NCBI GenBank assembly: GCA_029844215.1
Contig: CM056721.1
Coordinates: 136,987,254-137,051,253, forward strand
Direction of reading: 5' to 3'
Length of the DNA stretch: 64,000 nucleotides
Source of the DNA: Przewalskia tangutica
Lineage: Eukaryota; Streptophyta; Magnoliopsida; Solanales; Solanaceae
Both the position numbers and the translations under genes were made by a program. The notes beneath the pieces are model-generated. The model was not told the DNA's origin, made no database searches, and worked only from the letters and a program-made list of their open reading frames with translations. Below, piece after piece: positions 1 to 11,175 of this stretch (its first letter is position 1; each line of letters starts with the position of its first letter).

Positions 1-2
1 CA

Positions 3-1619
3 GAACAACAAAAGTGGCTCACTAAACTGATCGGGTTTGAATATGAGATTCGGTATAAGCCAGGAAAGGAAAATCAAGTTGCTGATGCTTTGTCGAGAAA
101 GGAATAACCACAAGTCGCTATCATTTCTGAGGCCACTGTTTGCTGGATCACACAATTGAAGGACTTTTATGCCAACTCCAAAATCGAGTCAAGCTCCCGA
201 ACAAATTCACAATCGCTCGTCAACGAAAGTTAAGGTACACGATGACTTGGTTTTTCTCGATAAAAGTTGTATGTCGATGAAACCGCTTGCACTCCAATTA
301 ATCAAGAGTATCACTCTTCCCCTGGAGGACACTCGTGAGTTAAAGCAACTCGACTGCATTTCACCGCATTTGCGTGGCAAGAATGAGGAAGAAAATAGAG
401 CAACTTGTGCGCAATTGCCCCGTCTGCCAACAAAACAAACCAGTAAACCACAAACCGTATGGCCTGCTCCAGCCCTTGCCCATACCTTCCAAGTGTAGGA
501 TTTCATAACTCATCTTCCCCTGTCATCCGGTAAAATTGCAGTATGGGTAATTGTCGACAGATTAATCAAGTTCGCCCATTTTATAGCATTACCCACAAAA
601 TACACTTCCTCATATCTAGCCTCCATATTCCTTACTGACATCTATAAACTTCACGGGCTATCAAAAACCATAGTCTCGGATCGAGATCCATTGTTTCTAA
701 GCAAGTTTTGGCAAGAACTCTTCTCACAGTTAGGAACAAAATTAGCCTACAGCAGTGCATATCATCCAGAGACGGACGGGCAAACTGAAGTCGTAAATCG
801 CAGACTCCAGACCTATTTGTGTTGCTTTGTCAGTGACGAACCTCAAAATTAGACCAGATACTTATCCCTCGCAGAGTACTGGTACAATACCAGCCACCAC
901 ACATCCATCAATACCACCCCTTTCCAAGCCATGTATGGTCGACCTCCACCAACATCCAACCCATACTTACCCGGAAAATCTCAAAATGAAGCCATCGACG
1001 CAACCCTCAACCACAGAAACGCCCTTCTAACCTAGCTTAAAGAAGCTCTTCATAAATCCCGACAACAAATGGAAACCCAGGCTAACCGAAAGCGCATGGC
1101 AAAGGAATTTTCAGTAGTAAAATGGGCTTATGTTAAACTTCGCGCCTATAAGCATGTGACTCTTCGCCGCACCAACTCGACCAAGCTCTCCAAAAAATAT
1201 TATGGGCCCTTTCGAGTATTGCGAAGGATCGGCGCAGTGGCGTATGAACTGGGCCTTCCAGAGGGAAGTCGCATCCACCCAGTTTTTCACGTCTCGCTAC
1301 TCAAACCCCATTCAGGAGAAACAATCAGCCCAAGCGCGAGTTTACCAAACATCACCGAGGATAAACAATTATACCTCAAACCGGAAGCCATCATTGATGA
1401 GCGCACAATTTGGAAGAAGGGAGTGAAGGAAGTGCAAGTCCTGGTTCATTGGGAGCACTCCACAGTGACCGATCGAACTTGGGAATCGAAAGAGGAATTG
1501 AAAGAGAACCATCCTCAATTATTCGACCTCAATGAGAGAATGGAGTCGCGGATCAGTACAACGTCGGTTGATAACCTTATGAGCCTTGAGGACAAGGCCC
1601 TATGTGAAGGGGAGGGAAT
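3..1619 (+). pseudogene. Decayed Ty3/gypsy chromovirus pol (RNase H end, integrase, chromodomain-like tail)
   Basis: This is the 3' part of a retrotransposon polyprotein; the rest lies left of the window. Positions 3-104 encode the RNase H tail typical of Ty3 pol (ending in VADALSRKE), then a stop. An integrase zinc-binding region follows at about 169-498, spread over more than one frame. From 499 a single frame reads the integrase catalytic core with its DFITHLP start, VSDRDP and the SSAYHPETDGQTE block, interrupted by TAG at about 850 and 1033. From 1069 the frame is open through PVFHVSLLKPH to a chromodomain-like stretch (VQVLVHW, TWES). That arrangement fits a chromovirus; I cannot fix the clade. 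The stops and shifts mean no functional protein is made. The frame runs on into the LTR to 1728. Confidence 0.9.
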
Positions 1620-2030
1620 TGTTATGAGCCAAATGGCAAGACCAACGCCCAAGCCAACAGAAAACATCACCAGCAGGCCCACACGCAGGAGTCAAGGCCC
1701 AAGCTGGCTGAAGAACTTTCAAGTTTAATTGAATTCCTTTAAATTAGACAAGCATCACGTAGTGGTAGTAGTAGTTGCAGCATTTTTCATGTTGTTATTA
1801 GTCTTTATGTGTAGTTGGTAATTAGTGGGTAGATTATTAGATCATGGGAGTTAGTTTTCCTCATTTAGAGAATAGTGGTAGTAGTGGAAAACTCTAAATT
1901 ATGTATATAAATAGGTGTGTGTTATAAATGAAAAGGTTCATCTTTAATTTGACCAAAAATATTGCGTACTTTATTGACGTAATTTTGGAGTGTTCGTTCC
2001 TCATTCGAATTTGGAACATCGATCCCAACA
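1620..2030 (+). mobile_element. 3' LTR of the Ty3 chromovirus
   Basis: A purine tract (about 1606-1618, AAGGGGAGGGA) stands directly before TGTTATG at 1620, the normal polypurine-tract/LTR junction. The repeat ends in CCCAACA at 2030, giving matching TGTT...AACA ends and about 411 bp. A TATA-like TATATAAATA lies near 1912. The 5' LTR is outside the window, so the pair cannot be compared. The left boundary is an inference; a later TG at 1790 is a weaker alternative. Confidence 0.65.
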
Positions 2031-2202
2031 AATTCCCTTATTAAAATCTTACCATCGCCACTGAATACAAAGATCATAAACTTGCCTGAAAATCTAATTT
2101 ACCACAGTTCTTCCTACTTGTATTAAAATTCACAATGGAATACCTTTCACGTCACATTCAACCATACTACAATGTCCATTTTATCTGTTAATCATGGCTA
2201 AA

Positions 2203-2453
2203 GACCCGTTTGATCATAAGAATTATTTATTTTTTTCATTATTTTCAAAAATCAGTGTTTTACCATGAAAATTTTAAATACAAGTTGAAGTTATATTTGG
2301 AATTTGAAAAACAACTAAAATCTTATTTTTCACAACCAAAACATTGTTGTAAAAATATATTTCAACAATAAAATATTATTTGCAAAAATTATGGCCAAAC
2401 ACAACTCCAACATCAAAGATTTCAATTTTTTTTAATTCTATGACCAAAACGCC
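2203..2453. mobile_element. Fold-back MITE (GTTTGGTCATA-type ends)
   Basis: The left end reads GACCCGTTTGATCATAAGAATT and the right end is its imperfect inverse (AATTCTATGACCAAAACGCC). The interior is AT-rich and non-coding. Elements with related ends are at 40,105-40,328 and 43,891-44,666. The superfamily is not assigned. Confidence 0.5.
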
Positions 2454-2783
2454 TACTAAAACACTTTAAATTCAATAACATGCCTTTGAAAACTACAATT
2501 AGATTTTAAAAAAAATTATAAAAAAACATGAATGTTGATCCCAGAAAACGAACAAATCCAGGGGCCTTTAATCTGCAGGTCTAAGCTGTCAATTAATCTG
2601 GTAAAAACACAATTTTGTTTTTATAATTTTAAAATTCGAGGTCATCATCTCTGTTAATGGCCATTAATGAGAACTTCATTTCCAAGAAAGATTAAATTAA
2701 AGTTTCACTGTAAATAAGATACAATGACCAAACACAAATGGTATAGAAGTTGGTGCCCCTCACCTTTTTTTTTTAAATTAATA

Positions 2784-2993
2784 TTCTCTCCGTTCACTTT
2801 TACTTGATTTTGCACAATTAATTGGTGCATAGTTTTAATGAACATGAAAAATGATTTGAAATGAGTAATTAATACTATTGGTAAAATAGGAAAAAAAAAG
2901 TATCTTTCTCTTGATATGCTAAAAGCCTAAAGTGACGAGTAAAAATGAAATTATTTTTAGTATAATGAATAAGTAAAAATGAACGAAAGGAGT
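2784..2993. mobile_element. Stowaway-type MITE
   Basis: The inverted ends are TTCTCTCCGTTCACTTTTAC and GTAAAAATGAACGAAAGGAG, a common plant Stowaway terminus, each flanked by TA (2782-2783 and 2993-2994). It is about 210 bp, AT-rich and has no coding capacity. Confidence 0.75.
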
Positions 2994-4097
2994 ATATTTT
3001 TGTAAATTATTAGTTTTGCTTCTGATGCTTTCTTGTATGGGCTAAAGCCCAATAGTATTCTAGCATTCTCATGGACCCAATTCGTGGTATACTGTTTCAT
3101 AGTCCATAGAGAGAGTCAAATTAAAAAAAGGGTTCTAAAAGTATTAAATATTCTTTTAAAGGCTTACAAATAATAAAAAGATCAACAATGGGATCCCCAT
3201 GACATTTCCAGGAAGATAAGAGCAAACAAAGACTTTAATAACTAGTTCTGGGAATTTGCAAAGAAAGAGACTTATGAATCTGAATCTGAGATATATGAAC
3301 TGTCAAAATAGTGCTACAAGTTTGTACCTATCTTTAATCTCTTGTGTGTCAACTTACCTATGAGATTTGCATTGAATGCTAAGTGTATGCAATCAAGAAA
3401 TCAACCAATAACTTGTGACCACACAAGGAATTTGTTAATTAATTTCTAGCCCTTTTGGGGTGGGTAGGGAAAGATGAGCGGCGACACATTCAGAATTTAA
3501 AATTTATCGGTTCATTATATTACTGAACTATCGATCATTTGAGTTATTATTCCTTTTGCGTCGGAAGTAGGGGTGGAGACGGGACGATATGGATTAAAAA
3601 GTTAAAATTTATTTATGTGTTCGGAATGACATTGAACCCACTGATTATTTGAGTTACTTGTTTGGGGTGGGGGAAAACGGGTAGAGCCGAATTTAAGATT
3701 TGAAATGTATGGATTCAAGATGTTACTTATCCACCATTGATCATTTGGATTACTACGTTCTATGTTTAAAATTTGTACACATTTAATAAATTTCTTAACA
3801 CAGATAAAGAATCTGAGCAAAATTACTGGACTCAACTGAAATTATAACTTTAATTGTGCCTTCACCCCTGAAGACGAGGAGAAGAGTGGATAAGATAAAA
3901 AAATTACCACCACCTTGTGTTTATACCAATTCGATAAATATGATATTAGTATCTTTCATATACACACTTATAACCTAACTATGGTTAGAAATTATGTATT
4001 ACGTAACACTTTAAATTTTAATCGACCGGATAATGTGGACAACTAAATGACTTTTTAGACTTTACTACATGTTCTGGGTAAGTTAAAAGGACAGTCA
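2994..4097. other. Intergenic stretch, no gene seen
   Basis: AT-rich DNA with no convincing coding region. A degenerate unit (GAATTTAAAATTTAT followed by a TTATTT-rich segment) recurs two to three times between 3490 and 3770. Short open frames here have no recognisable domain. Confidence 0.5.
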
Positions 4098-4236
4098 TGT
4101 ATCGCTATGCGCAGGGTCCGGGGAAGGATCGGGCCACGCGCCTATCAGATACGCCTTACCTCATATTTACGTAGAAGTTGTTTACCATTAACTCACGACT
4201 CCCCGATCACACGACAACAACTTTATCGCCATTCAG
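4098..4236 (-). mobile_element. tRNA-derived SINE, Solanaceae type (minus)
   Basis: Read on the minus strand, it has the order of a well-known Solanaceae SINE: a box-A-like start, a degraded box B, a central tract and a GGTCCGGGGAAGG/GCGCATAGCG 3' section. It is diverged. A small open frame over it is only the SINE read through. Confidence 0.65.
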
Positions 4237-5286
4237 GTAAGTTAAACTTCTGTATATTGGTATTTCGTTGTGTACAATATTTTCTAATTAATTTTATAAT
4301 TAGTCTCAAATGCAAGAGAAAATGCTAACACTTTATAGTTTACAACCATATATTTAACAGTTATATGTTGAATCAATACAAACCCATAATCAAACCTGGA
4401 CTATGGCAATTTTCCCCGCGCTGATGAATATCAAATTACCTTTTTAGGCACAACAAATTAATAACTAAGTAACCCATAACTTCACATTGATAGTCGAAGG
4501 TGAGAGCTACAAAATACCTTCAAAAATCAAAATATTTATTTTTCTATGGTTAAAAATCAACATATAACGATTCTTTGGATTTTTTAATCGAATTTAAAAT
4601 TAGGTATAGTGATGGGTTTAATTAGTTAAATTATTCTTAAAAAAATAAAATTTTAATGTGATATGGCATGTCAACTAAGAGAGAATGAAGCTTTTGCGTA
4701 ATGAATTTCACGTGGTTTGCGGTATTTATCGTACAGTTTCTGCGTGCGTCTTCGAGAGTAATGAGATTCGCCTTCGAAAAAAAAAAAAAAAAAAAAAAAA
4801 AAAGGGAATAATATCATTTTTGTTTCATAAGGTACGAAATATCTTATATTGCTACTATTCCCTACGAATATTTTATCACATTTTAGGAAAAATTAAATGG
4901 AAAAAGAAAAACGTGAATAATTATAGTGCATGTCTAACTGGCTGCTTCTTGGATAAGAGTAGATATATGATATATCATATATATACAAGGTCCACCAACC
5001 ACTTTTTAACTGTCAATTATATTAATGTTGCAAATCAAAACTTTACATCTCATTGGGAAAAAATTTAGTTTCTATATGACTCTATCATATTTATTATTTT
5101 TCTCGTAGGAAAAGTTTTGGACTTCTATAAATATAATATAGTTTTTTATTATACACAATATAATAACATTCACAATGTAGTTATTAAAGAGTCTTGTGTA
5201 GAGAGATATTCTTCTCTCAATAATTTTAATCTTTCTTTTATAGCATTACTTTTTGATATGTAGGCCAATTAGCTAAAATATATTAA
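4237..5286. other. Intergenic, with a 25-bp poly(A) run
   Basis: No gene is supported. A run of about 25 A at 4779-4803 follows a less AT-rich stretch (4690-4778), which could be the tail of an old plus-strand retroposon. I see no matching target duplication, so it is left unassigned. Confidence 0.4.
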
Positions 5287-5568
5287 ATATTAGTATGTTT
5301 CTTTTAGTATAGTTTTTGTGTCGTCTGATTTATCGCCGTCAAAGTTTACAATTATAAATTTTTACATGACGCCTTGATTATTTCGATCCCAACATCTTGT
5401 TCTCCAATAAGGTGTGATTTGATAACAATATTAGTATGTTTCTTTTAGTATAGTTTTTGTGTCGTCTAATTTATCGCCGTCAAAGTTTACAATTATAAAT
5501 TTTTACATGTGTCCTGATTATTTCGATCCCAACATCTTGTTCTCCGATAAGGTGTGATTTGATAACAA
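5287..5568. repeat. Direct tandem duplication, about 141-bp unit
   Basis: Positions 5287-5427 and 5428-5568 are nearly identical neighbours; both hold GTGTCGTCT, TTATCGCCGTCAAAG and AACATCTTGTTCTCC in order. The copies differ by a few substitutions and one missing base. No coding potential. Confidence 0.85.
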
Positions 5569-5788
5569 CTCAATTGCTCCACGTATTAACTATCATTTTC
5601 ATTTGTCAAATCATTTTGAAGACAATGAATCTGGATTGTTTTTCTTTCACTTTTGGTCAATTATGATCATCTGGATCTCCTTTATTTGCGTTAATTGAGT
5701 ATTCGTAAATTATTTTACCAGACGTCCACTTACATCATATAAATCGTGTCAAGAAATGATTCCTTCATTCTTGTAACACTGTCATCGA

Positions 5789-6022
5789 TTTTTTTTTTAT
5801 ATTCAGGTTCCCGACTTGCGTCAGACTAGTCCTGGAGGTAGTAGTATCGGTCTCTCAACATTACTACCAATAAATCGCGGGATGTGCTCCAATAACCAGG
5901 GTTTGAGAACGGACAACTAATAGCACCTACAATGCTCTCACTGGGAATCGATCTCACGCTGCAAGTGTCCAGAGCGTCTTAAGCCCCCCTCCTTTGTCAT
6001 TGAACTGTGTCCCGGGGGACCT
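5789..6022 (-). mobile_element. SINE, family A copy 1 (minus), with target duplication
   Basis: On the minus strand it starts CCCGGGACACAGTTCAATGAC, has box-B-like GAGATCGATTCCC and ends in an A run. It is flanked by TGTCATCGA at 5780-5788 and 6023-6031, a 9-bp target duplication. Three related copies lie at 6964-8156, 9719-9989 and 15204-15462. Confidence 0.85.
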
Positions 6023-6031
6023 TGTCATCGA

Positions 6032-6963
6032 AATCTTAAGCTTATTAATAGTCGTGGAAACACCTTTTAATGAGAGGTATCACTCTGAAAAAATACAGTT
6101 TATATGTGTAATAATATCTTTAAGAAATTAATATGAAAAGGTACCTATAAAGTAGTACGCAATTTGTTTTATATTTTTCCTCTGTTAAATTAAATCTATC
6201 GATAAATAAAAGCCTAATGACTTTCAACTCATATTTGTCCCTTCATTTAACGGTTATCCTACTTGGATTTGACATTTGCATAATCGCATGGCTTTCATGA
6301 ACTAATAGATTAATGGAAGGTAAATATAAAAGAAATCCAGTACTTTAAAGATAAATTTGAACATTTTTCCTATGTAATATAAAGACTTTTTTTGAAAATA
6401 ATACAAAGTATATCAATTTAGTACATGAAGTACTACCTCTCCGACAACCACTTTTCATATATAAATTCACTAACAATGTGAATTGTAACTATAAGTCGAT
6501 ACTCAGGATCGTTTTTGGAGCCGTGCGAGGTGTGCTACCGTACAGGGTCTCCGAAAAAGAAAAAATTTAGGGCTCTTTTTTCCATTTTTTATTAAGTAGT
6601 ATTAGTTAGAATTTACTGTAAAGTTCCATAATTCGCATATCTTAGCTCAATTAATGGCCCACTTTTACGAATTAAAACAGGGCCCCAAAATGATTGAGAC
6701 GGCCCCGTGACATACTGATTATGAAAAACTCTATGTATATTACTTCCTTTTCTCTGATTGTGACAAAAATCCCGTGTACATCACTTTCTGCGAAGATCCT
6801 TGGATGATGAATGAGTGCGAAACAATTGAGGAAGACAATAATTCAATTACTTGGCATTTGCAATCCTTGTCCTTGCCGTTCTTTCAAAATTGATTATTTG
6901 CCCCTTCATTAAAGATATTCTAGAAATATTTAACATCGAATAAGTAGCTCTATAAAAGAATGA
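6032..6963. other. Intergenic, no gene seen
   Basis: AT-rich. The segment at about 6520-6715 has GGGCCCC-containing ends resembling a decayed transposon fragment, but no clean inverted ends or duplication could be fixed. Confidence 0.35.
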
Positions 6964-7067
6964 GCCTCCCGGGGCACATTCCAATAACAAAGGAGGGGGA
7001 CTTGAGGTGTTCTGAATCGATTCCCAGTGGGATCATTCTGCTCTCTTTTGGGATTGATTCTTGTAGG

Positions 7068-8022
7068 TGTTAATTTTCTGATTGTAAGGAAAACAGAAAA
7101 AATCCGAAGAAGGAGAAGCAGAGCAGAGAAAGTGAGATAGAGAAGAGAGGGAGGAGAGAGTTATCTTTTTGGGCTCAAATTGAGCTTATGTGGAAATTTT
7201 CTTAATTGTGAAAGTTTACAAGTGTAATATATTTATAGGCTAAGCTAGAAATATTAAACTCTAATTAATAATGTTAACTAATTACATGTTAACTAATTAT
7301 ATAGCTCAACACCCCCTCAAGCTAGGCACTGAAAACATAGGTTTCAGTCCTAGCTTGGGAATGCATCATTAACAGCAGCAAGAGGGCCAATAGAAATCCT
7401 CTCTAGACGAACTTGTTAGCCATATATAAGGATTAAACTGTAACTGTATCAGGTGTTGTACTTCCCCATCTGTAGTGCATCGACAACTTTATTTTCAGAC
7501 CCCTTCTTATATTCAATATTATAATCAAATGGTATTAGCTTGACACCAGGCAATGTCAACACAGGAAGCTTTAGCATAGCAGCTTTCAATTGTTGAAAAA
7601 CAACATCTGCCAGACCAAGAAATCCTCCCAACTGTTTGATTATTGTAGGAGTTAGTCATTTCAGACCCCTTCTTATATTCAATATTATAATCAAATGGCA
7701 TTAGCTTGACATCAGATCCAATCAACTTCGAATTCTAGATTATGCAGGTCCTACGAATCATAGGCTTTTTGATACCATGTTAATTTTCTGATTGTAAGGA
7801 AAACAGAGAAAATCCGAAGAAGGAGAAGCAGAGCAGAGAAAGTGAGATAGAGAAGAGAGGGAGTAGAGAGTTATCTTTTTGGGGCTCAAATTGAGCTTAT
7901 GTGGAAATTTTCTTAATTGTGAAAGTTTACAAGTGTAATCTATTTATAGGCTAAGTTAGAAATATTAAACTCTAATTAACAATGTTAACTAATTACATGT
8001 TAACTAATTATATATCTCAACA
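7068..8022 (-). mobile_element. Complete terminal-repeat retrotransposon in miniature (TRIM-like), minus
   Basis: Two LTRs (7068-7311 and 7778-8022, TGTTAATT...CTCAACA) differ at about seven places. A 5-bp duplication GTAGG flanks them (7063-7067, 8023-8027). Read on the minus strand, the primer-binding site TGGTATCA directly follows the right-hand 5' LTR, fitting initiator tRNA-Met, and a GAGGGGG polypurine tract precedes the left-hand LTR. The 466-bp interior cannot encode gag-pol. It instead holds short pieces of Ty3 pol (see the entry at 7449-7725). It must have moved using another element's enzymes. Confidence 0.9.
7449..7725 (-). pseudogene. Chimeric Ty3 RT/RNase H fragments inside the TRIM
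   Basis: Minus-strand frames here read pieces recognisable from Ty3 pol: a QLGGFLGL segment, VFQQLKAAMLKLPVLTLP from the RT/RNase H junction, then FDYNIEYKKGSEN from the RNase H end. The FDYNIEYKKGSE piece occurs twice (about 7490-7535 and 7660-7710). The sections that normally separate these pieces are missing. This is a captured, rearranged pol sequence inside a small LTR element; it encodes no working enzyme. Confidence 0.65.
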
Positions 8023-8156
8023 GTAGGTGCTATAGTTCTCAAACCATGGTTATTGAAGCACATCCCGCAATTTACTAGTAGTAGTGTTGAGAGACCAGTA
8101 CTACTACCTCAGAGACTAGTCTGACGCAGGTCGAAAACCTGAATATCAAAAAAAAA

Positions 8157-9710
8157 AATGAATTGGATCGATCAAAAAATAAAAATTTATACGTTTACTC
8201 TCGATCCATTGGTGGTGAATTCCTCGAGGAACAAAGACAGGTCATTATTTATAAAGAAGCACTGATTTTCACATATATTGTTGTCGGCCCTTGCTATTTG
8301 CAACACAATCTTTGGCACATGTTTATATTTGTCTCAGAAAGGGACCTACACATTTTAACAAAGATCATAAAAAATTCACATATAGTTAGCTATTTCACGC
8401 AACTTCTACATAAGCTGAAGGAAACGTATTTAAGGTTAAATATATTGAACTCTGTGTAATTATTTTTTTATAATAGTAGTGTCCGAGTCAACATATATGC
8501 GTATAGCCGTATAGGTCTAATATGTCCTTATAAGTTTTTTAATTATGTTCGATTAAGTTCTGGGTGAAATAAAAATATTTTTGGCCCAATTGAGTAACAA
8601 TAGAAATAATTTTGGGCCAAACTATTAACGACAAACAAATTTGGTGAATTTCGCATATTTTGATAGCAATTTTTATCCTTTTCCGTTGGTTCAATAATTT
8701 TAAATGGTCTCTCCGAATTTTACGTGAAACTCTTTACTTTTTAATAGTCTAAAAAGGAATGATATCTTTGTATATTTAGTAGTAATTCATTTTATCCTTA
8801 AGGAGACGATTTATAATTTCAAAAAATCTTCATTTCATTCTTGTTCAGTCACACATCTTTATACAAATTGAGACGGATCATAAGGGACTATATACTGCTA
8901 ACTATATGATCTTGTATTGCTATTATTCGACATTTTCTGAAAACATGAACAATACAATAATAGGATGTGTGAATGGACATAAAGTTGGGTGCACCTTAAT
9001 TAATTCCATGAGTTACCTGCTACCGCTCGTTAGGTCATCACTATAAGTATTAGATAACTATATCCATCAACTATTGAACAGATGAGAAGAAATAACCTAA
9101 TTTTTGCCTTCACGTAAAAATATAACAATTCAAATTATATCACATAAATTAATTTCTGAAAGAAGGGACCTTATGTCTTTATCAAACCACAAACACGTAC
9201 TGTCTTCTCCATTTTGAGAAACAATTGGATATGACTTCTTCATTTCTCTTTCAAACACTTTTTATCATGTCCAAAAATGTCCAGTAACTTTCCAGCCTAT
9301 GTGTTCTTAATATTGTTCTTTACTTCATGTCTCTTGTTATTGGCGACAAACGATTATTGTTGATTTTTGTGTCTACTTATCTACACACTGTTTCATCTCT
9401 AGCATATGTAGCTAATGCTAAAAATTCATTTTTCATTAATAAATCTTTTATAGTCAAATTATTGTTATATATAAAAATATTACTTTCTTTTTCAGATAAA
9501 CTAAAAAGAAAAAAAACTCATAAATCGGAATTTTACTTTTCAATCTAGAGTCAATTGTCTCACTACTATAACTCTATTTGTCCTCCTAAGAAACTTTTTT
9601 TTTCTGTTTAGAAAAGAAAATGAGCCTACAAGCTAGATGACTTACTTCATGGATGTTTAACTGGCTGATTTTTTGGACAAGACGACACAATTAAACCACA
9701 TTTTTTGGTT
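8157..9710. other. Intergenic, no gene seen
   Basis: AT-rich DNA. The 98- and 73-codon open frames at 8163-8459 and 9327-9548 have no recognisable domain, biased composition and no supporting context. No repeats with clear boundaries were found. Confidence 0.45.
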
Positions 9711-9718
9711 CCAATCTT

Positions 9719-9989
9719 TTTTTTGATATCCACGTTCCCGGCTTGCGCCAGATAGTCCCGGAGGTAGTAGTACTGGTCCCTCAACAATACTATCAGTAAA
9801 TCGCGGAATGTGCTCCAATAACCGGTGTTTGAGAACGGACAACTGATAGCACCTACCTACAAGGATCAACTCAGAAGAGAGCAGAATGCTCCCACTGAAA
9901 ATCGATCTCACGCTGCAAGTATTCAGAGCGTCTTAAGCCACTTTCATTTGTCATTGGACTGTGCCCAGGGGACTTTTTTTTTTTTTGTC
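9719..9989 (-). mobile_element. SINE, family A copy 3 (minus), with target duplication
   Basis: It carries the same modules as the copy at 5789-6022 in the same orientation. The 8-bp duplication CCAATCTT is at 9711-9718 and 9990-9997. A T run lies at both edges, so its 5' end gained extra T's or recombined with a homopolymer. Confidence 0.85.
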
Positions 9990-9997
9990 CCAATCTT

Positions 9998-10736
9998 GAT
10001 GCTCCAAATCAAAACCAATATTACCAATTCTTAGCTTTAATTTTTTTTTTAAACTTTTTTATGAAAATGGGATTTTGGTGTTTTGTCTATTAATCTTTAT
10101 CAATGTGGTGATGTGTGATACATAACTCAATTGCGCCAATAATTATCATTTCAATGGTGTCCACTTTCTCTCTCCCTTCACCTTTGATATTATACAAGTA
10201 CAGTGGAATTGACATTGCATATCCTAAGTTATAAAAATAACATAGTAAAGAATATGGACTTTTTTTCTCTCTTTTGGGGTAAACTATATTTGCTACAAGA
10301 TGGTCATTGAGAGGACTACTAAATGAATATTTGAGAGTCCAAACATTAACATCATCCATTCATCACTTGTCTTGGACTAAGTGAATATTTGGGAGATTAT
10401 TTAGGGCATAGTCACTTATTTTTTATTTTATGGAACTAAAGGCACAAACCTATTCTTAACCAAAAAATCACTTAAATTTGCATAAGTATTACTATCACAT
10501 AAAATCATCTTTGAGGGACTATGAAGAAAAAAATCTAATCAAAGACGCTAGAAAATTTTCATCAAATCTTAATTAGAATCGTAACATAAAACTACAGTAG
10601 ACACAAAAAATAGACCAAAAATAAGAGAAGCTTCATCTCAAAAAGCTGGATCAAACTCTAAAAATAACAAAAATTACAAAAAACGCACCTCCAAATTAGA
10701 TGTGAGTTCTCTAAATCCTTTTTATATATATTTTTT
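9998..10736. repeat. Intergenic with a dispersed segment shared with 14.2-15.0 kb
   Basis: No gene. The part at about 10,545-10,710 (TCAAATCTTAATTAGAAT... AGACACAAAAAATAGACC) is a diverged copy of segments at about 14,250-14,420 and 14,800-14,950, so all three belong to one unnamed repeat. Confidence 0.5.
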
Positions 10737-10974
10737 TGTAAGAATTATTTGAAATGATAAATCTTCCTTAAACTTTATTCATCCCAATGGTAACAATATA
10801 TACACTAACTAATAATTAATAGGAAGATTAAGTCTTCCCTAAAATCCTCCTACCTATCCCATAATATATTCCTATATTAATACTATTCTATTTAATACAT
10901 AATACTACTTACCATATACATAAGATTCTACATAATTATATTATTAATTGTAATTAATAATAAATATTCTAACA
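10737..10974 (-). mobile_element. Ty1/copia LTR (minus)
   Basis: Minus-strand TGTTAGAATATTT begins at 10,974, directly after a GGGGAG polypurine run (10,975-10,981) and after RNase H coding remains, so this is a 3' LTR. Its other end is placed at a TG at 10,737 by inference (about 238 bp). The interior is very AT-rich. Confidence 0.6.
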
Positions 10975-11175
10975 CTCCCCCGCAGTCGAAGCAGGAGGAA
11001 GGCGAATGTTGAGACGGTCCCGAAATTCTTCAAATAATATCAGCGGAAGCCCTTTTGTGAAGATATCTGCAATCTGATGTCGTGTCGGGACATGTAACAC
11101 TCGCACCTGTCCGCGAGCTACCTTTTCACGGACAAAATGAATATCTAACTCAATATGCTTAGTGTGTTGAAGCCA
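10975..11175 (-). pseudogene. Ty1/copia RNase H C-terminal fragment
   Basis: The minus frame reads HTKHIELDIHFVREKV, then VPTRHQIADIFTKGLP, the hallmark end of Ty1/copia RNase H, close to its LTR. Upstream coding sequence is absent: at about 11,175 it abuts the Ty3 Athila-type fragment, so a deletion or recombination joined two elements here. Confidence 0.85.

Larger units (their letters stand above)
6964..8156 (+). mobile_element. SINE, family A copy 2 (plus), split by a TRIM
   Basis: The 5' part (6964-7067) and 3' part (8023-8156, ending in an A run) together match the other family A copies; the TRIM at 7068-8022 sits between them. A short possible target duplication (AATGA) is at 6959-6963 and 8157-8161. 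The order of events is therefore SINE first, TRIM second. Confidence 0.8.

Noticed and set aside
207..506. 99-codon minus-strand open frame
   Set aside because: It is the reverse of the Ty3 integrase zinc-binding region; no domain of its own.
1790..2030. Shorter LTR starting at TGTTGTTATTAG
   Set aside because: TGTTATG at 1620 directly follows a polypurine tract and gives better-matched ends; the shorter version would leave the tract unexplained.
4107..4328. 73-codon open frame
   Set aside because: It lies on a tRNA-derived SINE in antisense.
9657..10034. Two overlapping open frames (84 and 69 codons)
   Set aside because: Both read through a SINE with a clear target duplication.
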